Shown here piece after piece: positions 14,883-18,420 of a stretch of 18,420 bases of DNA. Origin of the DNA: an uncultured Oscillochloris sp. (lineage in GTDB: Bacteria > Chloroflexota > Chloroflexia > Chloroflexales > Chloroflexaceae); NCBI GenBank assembly GCA_903877945.1, contig CAIRFY010000276.1:1-18420 (forward strand). The letters run 5' to 3'. The notes beneath the pieces were generated by a model. The model made no database searches, was not told the DNA's origin, and worked only from the letters and a program-made list of their open reading frames with translations. The stretch's first letter is position 1. Each line of letters starts with the position of its first letter. Both the position numbers and the translations under genes were made by a program.

Positions 14883-15099
14883 TCGATAGGCCAATACTAA
14901 AGCCAACACTTTTCACATAACGAGTCCGCCGCCGCGCAGCCCTCACCCCCCAGCCCCCTCTCCCTGAGCGGGAGAGGGGGAGTCGGAGGCGTCCTGTTAC
15001 GGAATCTCCCCTCTCCCCGTGAGGGAGAGGGGCCGGGGGTGAGGGGGCAAGGTTGGCACGAAGTTGCTTATTTGAAAGGTGTATTGAGGCTAACACACG
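14883..15099. repeat. Full GC-rich intergenic palindrome after the phosphatase gene
   Basis: After a TTTCACATAA block (about 14911-14920) comes the complete element 14940-15045. The left arm CCCTCACCCC... is the near reverse complement of the right arm ...GGGGGTGAGGG. Each arm has its own hairpin: 14954-14964 with 14970-14980 (11 bp), and 15008-15017 with 15023-15032 (10 bp). No gene is seen. The next coding start (15100) has GAGG (15086-15089) 10 bp upstream. Confidence 0.75.
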
Positions 15100-16560
15100 A
15101 TGCAATATCAAACTCCCATCCAGAGATCCCTTGCCGCCATCGGAACGATCTTTTTGCTCCTTACGACGCTGGGCAGCGCAGGGCTGGTCGTCCCGGCCCG
15201 CGCTGGTACGACCGTTACTCCAACCATTAAGGTCACCAGCAGCCCGCAGATCATCTATCCCGGCGACGTGCTGACCCTCAACGTCACGATTACCAGCCCG
15301 GCCAGTTCAGCCCTGAACGCCGTGCGAGTGACTCAGGTACTCTCACCGGCGCTGACCTTGCAACATAGCGGGGTCGTGGGCGGCAGCCAGAGTTGCCCGA
15401 CTCTGCCTTGTAGTCTGGGGAAGATCAACATCGGTACATCCGCGCAGATCACCAGCACCTACGAAATAGGTAATCTCGCGCCCACGAGCCTGATCAGCTA
15501 TACGATCACCGTGAGCGCCACCGAGTTGAGTGCGCCGAGAATCATCACGAACACGCTCACCGTTGCGCAACCAATCGTCTATCTCCCGCTGGTACGTAAA
15601 CCCTTCCCCGACCCTTACGCGCAGTGGCAGAAGCTGACCCCTCCGGCGGTAGGCTCGGCAATCAACTACCTGTTTGTGTCTCGTGGAACTACCTGCGCTG
15701 GGCCGGTGATTGAGGAGAATCTGCCCGATTCGATTTTCGCGGCAACCGATAGCGGCATCTTCCAGCTTGTAACAGCCAGCACCCAGGGTATCAGCCCAAC
15801 CTGGAAACTACGCGGTAGCTCGACCATCTCAGCCACACATATCATAACCAGCCAGGGTTCGCTCTTCGCCAGCGCATTCAACCAGAGCGCGGTGCTGCGC
15901 AGCGATGATGCTGGAGCGACGTGGCACGATGAGGCGCTGGCAGGTAACCGGGGTGTTTACTGGCTGGCTGACAGCGGAACCCGCATCCTTGCCGCAGGCA
16001 CGGACGGGCTGTTCATCCGCGAGGGTGGGGTATGGCGGGCTGATCCCAAGCTCAAGGGATCGATCACTGGCGTGGCCGTGGCCGGATCGAACGCCTATGC
16101 TATCCAGTACGGCACCAACAAAGACACCCTCTGGCGCAGCACGGCTGGTGGTGCCGCTGGAACGTGGATCTCTGCAGGGCAGATCCTCGGCACCACGAGC
16201 TTTATGCAGACCATCGACACAAGCAGCGCGGGCGGCCCTGAGTTGCTGGTCGGCACGGTGGACGGCGGGCTGTATAGCCTGGGGGCCGGTGGCCTGACCC
16301 CGTTTTCCAGCGGGCTTAACCTCACCGTCTACGGTATTTGGCGCGATGGACAGAGCCGCATCTACGCCGCCATGCGTGAGCCGGGTGGCCTGATGCGCTT
16401 CGGCGCGGCGGGCGGCGTGGGCGAGAGCTTGAGCAGCGCCGCTGGTGCGCCACCCACCTCCGAGCGACTCTACACCGTCAGCGGTCGCGACAACAGTTCA
16501 TGCAACATCATCGCCGTCGGTAGCCGCGCTGGCGCTGTCTGGGTACGCCGGATTCCCTAA
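15100..16560 (+). CDS. Secreted beta-rich protein: DUF11/CARDB-like domain plus Asp-box beta-propeller
   Basis: The 486-residue protein begins at ATG 15100. Residues 1-35 are a signal peptide (hydrophobic core IGTIFLLLTTLG, probable cut after PARAG). Residues about 40-155 form an Ig-like beta domain of the DUF11/CARDB type (SPQIIYPGDVLTLNVTITSP). The linker motif IVYLPLVRK (159-167) recalls secreted Chloroflexi proteins. The rest (about 170-486) is a run of short beta blades. One holds a sialidase-type Asp box, S268-D-D-A-G-A-T-W275, and others have repeated G-[TS]-x-[DN]-G-L-[FY] turns. The fold is a beta-propeller, but no sialidase catalytic set (Arg triad, Tyr/Glu) is recognised, so binding or scaffolding outside the cell is more likely than catalysis. 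It has no membrane anchor apart from the signal peptide. It sits between the signalling genes and the ubiquitin-like gene, and could be an exported product or an outside partner of the locus. Confidence 0.82.
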   Translation: MQYQTPIQRSLAAIGTIFLLLTTLGSAGLVVPARAGTTVTPTIKVTSSPQIIYPGDVLTLNVTITSPASSALNAVRVTQVLSPALTLQHSGVVGGSQSCPTLPCSLGKINIGTSAQITSTYEIGNLAPTSLISYTITVSATELSAPRIITNTLTVAQPIVYLPLVRKPFPDPYAQWQKLTPPAVGSAINYLFVSRGTTCAGPVIEENLPDSIFAATDSGIFQLVTASTQGISPTWKLRGSSTISATHIITSQGSLFASAFNQSAVLRSDDAGATWHDEALAGNRGVYWLADSGTRILAAGTDGLFIREGGVWRADPKLKGSITGVAVAGSNAYAIQYGTNKDTLWRSTAGGAAGTWISAGQILGTTSFMQTIDTSSAGGPELLVGTVDGGLYSLGAGGLTPFSSGLNLTVYGIWRDGQSRIYAAMREPGGLMRFGAAGGVGESLSSAAGAPPTSERLYTVSGRDNSSCNIIAVGSRAGAVWVRRIP

Positions 16561-16579
16561 TCGAGTCACTTCCTTGCAG

Positions 16580-16676
16580 CCCTCACCCCCCAGCCCCCTC
16601 TCCCTAAGCGGGAGAGGGGAGCCAAGCGCATCCTAATGCAGAATTTCCCGTGAGGGAGAGGGGCTGGGGGTGAGGG
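16580..16676. repeat. GC-rich intergenic palindrome, third copy
   Basis: The same family as 13548-13590 and 14940-15045: CCCTCACCCC at the left and GGGGGTGAGGG at the right. The left stem pairs 16595-16604 with 16610-16619. The core (tcctaatgcagaat) resembles the cores of the other two copies. The TTTCACATAA block is absent here. Confidence 0.75.
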
Positions 16677-16722
16677 AACCAGGTTGGTGCTGTACCAGCT
16701 TATTTATATTGCCTCTACATTT

Positions 16723-18132
16723 ATGAGCACACCCTCTAGCCCCACGCAAGCCCGCTACCGTATCTACCTCAGTGAGCAATCGACCATTGAGGTTGACATC
16801 GACACAAACCAACCGATCTCTCAGGTTGCCGGTGCCCTAGCCCAGCAGCACGGGCTCCCAGGGCCATATGACACCTACACCTTCTTCGGGACGGATCGAC
16901 GGCCATTAATTCGCCAGCTTTCCCTGGCACGCACCCCCAACGCGCAGGGCGGTGATCTGTACCTGGCCCAGAACTACGCTCCCTGGTGGCTTCAGGCGTT
17001 GCCCGATGGCAGTGTGCCCGCAGCACCTGGCTGGGTTGGGCGACCCCCGACCAGCGTCACCACGTCCCGTCCGCTGCCGATCCGTATGATTGCCCTCGGC
17101 GGGATCGCGGTTGTCACGCTGGGCGCACTGGTCTGGCTCCTCTGGCCGCGTGACAGTGCAGTTACAGCGACAGCACCAACCGATCAGGGACTTCCACCTA
17201 TCAGCCAGTCAACAACCCGACCAACGGCGACTCTGGTGGCGGTGATGCCGACTAACATGGCCCTGCCGACATCTGACCCTGCAACCCAGGCATCTGAAAA
17301 CTACCAGAGCGGGCTGATCGCCTACGACAAGCATGATTGGGAGACGGCGAGCGGTCTGCTTCAGCAGGTATACGACCACAACCCAAGCTACCTGAACATC
17401 ACCGACGTGCTTTCTTCCGCATACTACAACTGGGGGATGGCGGTGCGCGACAAAGGCGACATCGCCGGGGCCAAGGAGCATTTTGCCGCAGCGCTGCGGA
17501 TTATGCCCAATCACCAGCTTGCGTCGGCTGAACTAGAGAAAGCACAGACCTACCTGGATGCGCAGGCAGCCAATGCTGCCAGTGATGTGGTGGGAACTAT
17601 CGAGAAGTTTCGGGCGCTGCTCAAGCTCCAGTCAGATTATGCCGACGGATCAGCGCGGCTCTACGACGCCTTGATCACACGCGCCTCGGCGATCCAAGCG
17701 GAGGGGGGTGCGCAAAACCTACAGCACGCCCTGACTCTCTACAACGAGGCGGCGGAACTCGCCGTGCCAGATCACAGCGCCGCTGACACCGGGATCACGA
17801 CGGTAAAAGCGCTGATGCCCACACCCGCACCGAGGCCGACAGCAAAGCCCGCGCAACCCTCACGCCTACGCTTTGGCGTGCTGAACTACAACGATGCCCC
17901 GAACTGCATCTCTGTCGGCATCAGCGGAGTCAACACGGGTGGCTGGTACTTTACGGTTGATGGACTGCACGTGTCCGGGAGCTTTGACACCGGCGGTAAC
18001 GCACGGGCGTGTGGGCTCGGGGACGGCCAGGAAGTGACGATCACGGTTCACTATCCTGACGGCAGCGGGGTTGCGGGAGGCATGGGAGTTCCATCGAAGG
18101 GGAGTGCGATTATGGCCGCGTCCTGGCGCTGA
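16723..18132 (+). CDS. Single-pass membrane protein: ubiquitin-like (YukD/EsaB-like) head, TPRs, external beta domain
   Basis: From ATG 16723 the protein has 469 residues. A TTG at 16684 would add 13 residues, but these lie beside the repeat and look unlike a real N-terminus. No Shine-Dalgarno precedes 16723, so the start is uncertain. Residues about 10-82 follow the ubiquitin-like order: strand RYRIYLSE, strand TIEVDID, helix ISQVAGALAQQHGL, and an end strand after a G-G turn (QGGDLYLAQ). Free ubiquitin-like YukD/EsaB and the N-terminal domain of EccD are known type VII parts, so this may be the corresponding piece. A membrane helix (about 121-141) is followed by a Thr/Pro stalk, then TPR-like helix pairs (about 190-280 and 290-350). 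A Pro/Ala linker and a small C-terminal beta domain (380-469, two Cys at 395 and 430) end the protein. Topology is head in, TPRs out. Role in secretion is inferred from family and context. Confidence 0.82.
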   Translation: MSTPSSPTQARYRIYLSEQSTIEVDIDTNQPISQVAGALAQQHGLPGPYDTYTFFGTDRRPLIRQLSLARTPNAQGGDLYLAQNYAPWWLQALPDGSVPAAPGWVGRPPTSVTTSRPLPIRMIALGGIAVVTLGALVWLLWPRDSAVTATAPTDQGLPPISQSTTRPTATLVAVMPTNMALPTSDPATQASENYQSGLIAYDKHDWETASGLLQQVYDHNPSYLNITDVLSSAYYNWGMAVRDKGDIAGAKEHFAAALRIMPNHQLASAELEKAQTYLDAQAANAASDVVGTIEKFRALLKLQSDYADGSARLYDALITRASAIQAEGGAQNLQHALTLYNEAAELAVPDHSAADTGITTVKALMPTPAPRPTAKPAQPSRLRFGVLNYNDAPNCISVGISGVNTGGWYFTVDGLHVSGSFDTGGNARACGLGDGQEVTITVHYPDGSGVAGGMGVPSKGSAIMAASWR

Positions 18133-18181
18133 TGTGGGATCAATATCATCGCTCAGGCAACACAGAATCGTCGGTGCCACC

Positions 18182-18216
18182 CTGAGCGAAGCGAAGAGAT
18201 GCTTCGCTTCGCTCAG
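18182..18216. repeat. 15-bp perfect stem-loop (CTGAGCGAAGCGAAG family)
   Basis: The block ctgagcgaagcgaag (18182-18196) pairs with cttcgcttcgctcag (18202-18216) around the loop agatg. It stands 50 bp after the stop of the last gene. Repeats with this core are widespread intergenic elements in several bacterial phyla. It could act as a transcript end or stabiliser, but no T-run follows. Confidence 0.75.
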
Positions 18217-18373
18217 CATGACATGTGACGCCGGGATATTTAAAAAATTCCGCGTCGTTTGGTTCTTCATACCCCACGTGTACCCGAATCTTCCTCGTAA
18301 CCGCCATCACAATCCCTTTTCAGACAGCTTCTTAGGCATGGTTCAAACCAGCGTGACAATTCAGCGACGAAAC

Positions 18374-18415
18374 GATGACGCGGTGAGGCGCTCCGTATCG
18401 CCTCATCGCCTCATC
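18374..18415. repeat. Imperfect 17-bp stem-loop overlapping an 8-bp tandem run
   Basis: The left arm 18374-18390 pairs with 18399-18415 (15 of 17 positions) around the loop ctccgtat. From 18398 to the window edge the right arm is an 8-bp tandem (TCGCCTCA, nearly three copies), cut by the window end. Confidence 0.55.
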
Positions 18416-18420
18416 GCCTC

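Larger units (their letters stand above)
18133..18420. other. Non-coding right end with two stem-loops
   Basis: No supported gene is seen on either strand in these 288 bases. The stretch contains a 15-bp perfect stem just after the last gene (18182-18216) and a second stem at the window end (18374-18415). The AT-rich stretch around 18237-18250 has no gene-like context. Confidence 0.5.

Noticed and set aside
16684..16722. A TTG/GTG start for the ubiquitin-like gene next to the repeat
   Set aside because: The extra 13 residues are not part of the ubiquitin-like fold and abut the palindromic repeat. ATG 16723 is preferred, although neither start has a good ribosome-binding site.
1..18420. tRNA, rRNA, transposase or integrase genes
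   Set aside because: Nothing resembling a tRNA cloverleaf, a conserved rRNA segment or a transposase/integrase domain was seen on either strand.

Overview
The window reads as a type VII (ESX/WXG100) secretion locus from a monoderm, fairly GC-rich bacterium, most likely a member of the Chloroflexota (class Chloroflexia). The grounds are an EccC ATPase with an actinobacterial-type N-terminus but no mycobacterial-type neighbours, secreted proteins with Thr/Pro-rich stalks and a YLPLV linker, a Ser/Thr kinase carrying an external SH3-like domain, and CCCTCACCCC...GGGGTGAGGG intergenic palindromes. The taxonomic call is an inference. Every supported gene lies on the + strand.

Left part (1-7.5 kb). 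The 3' end of a gene with an 11-residue Pro-rich repeat (to 412) is followed by a free WXG100 protein (479-763), a 299-bp gap holding a large imperfect palindrome and two hairpins, and a three-ATPase EccC/FtsK motor (1063-5517). EccC overlaps by ATGA with a WXG100-headed effector that has a Pro-rich linker and a glycine-rich repeat tail (5514-6704). That gene overlaps by ATGA with an EspG-like chaperone candidate (6701-7537).

Middle (7.5-9.7 kb). A second effector (7568-8854) has almost the same 94-codon WXG100 head (282 bp, 10 differences counted) joined to an AT-rich alpha/beta-hydrolase (lipase-like) domain. It is followed by a second, divergent EspG-like gene (8883-9674). The layout is therefore two tandem effector-chaperone cassettes with interchangeable toxin-like tips.

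Right part (9.8-18.4 kb). This part encodes a membrane-anchored FHA protein, a vWA protein, a transmembrane Ser/Thr kinase and a transmembrane PP2C phosphatase whose external Pro-rich tail matches that of the kinase. A secreted beta-propeller protein and a single-pass protein with an N-terminal ubiquitin-like domain (YukD/EsaB-like), TPRs and an external beta domain follow. GC-rich palindromic repeats separate the last four genes, and two further hairpins follow the last gene.

Working model (inference). EccC recruits WXG100 substrates. The EspG-like proteins hold the two fused effectors in the cytoplasm. The FHA-vWA-kinase-phosphatase set provides phosphothreonine-based control or assembly. 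The ubiquitin-like/TPR membrane protein may be a secretion-apparatus component. EccB, EccD, EccE and MycP, and the Firmicutes proteins EsaA and EssA, are not seen here. The machine is therefore either minimal, completed elsewhere in the genome, or built from the unfamiliar membrane proteins of this cluster.
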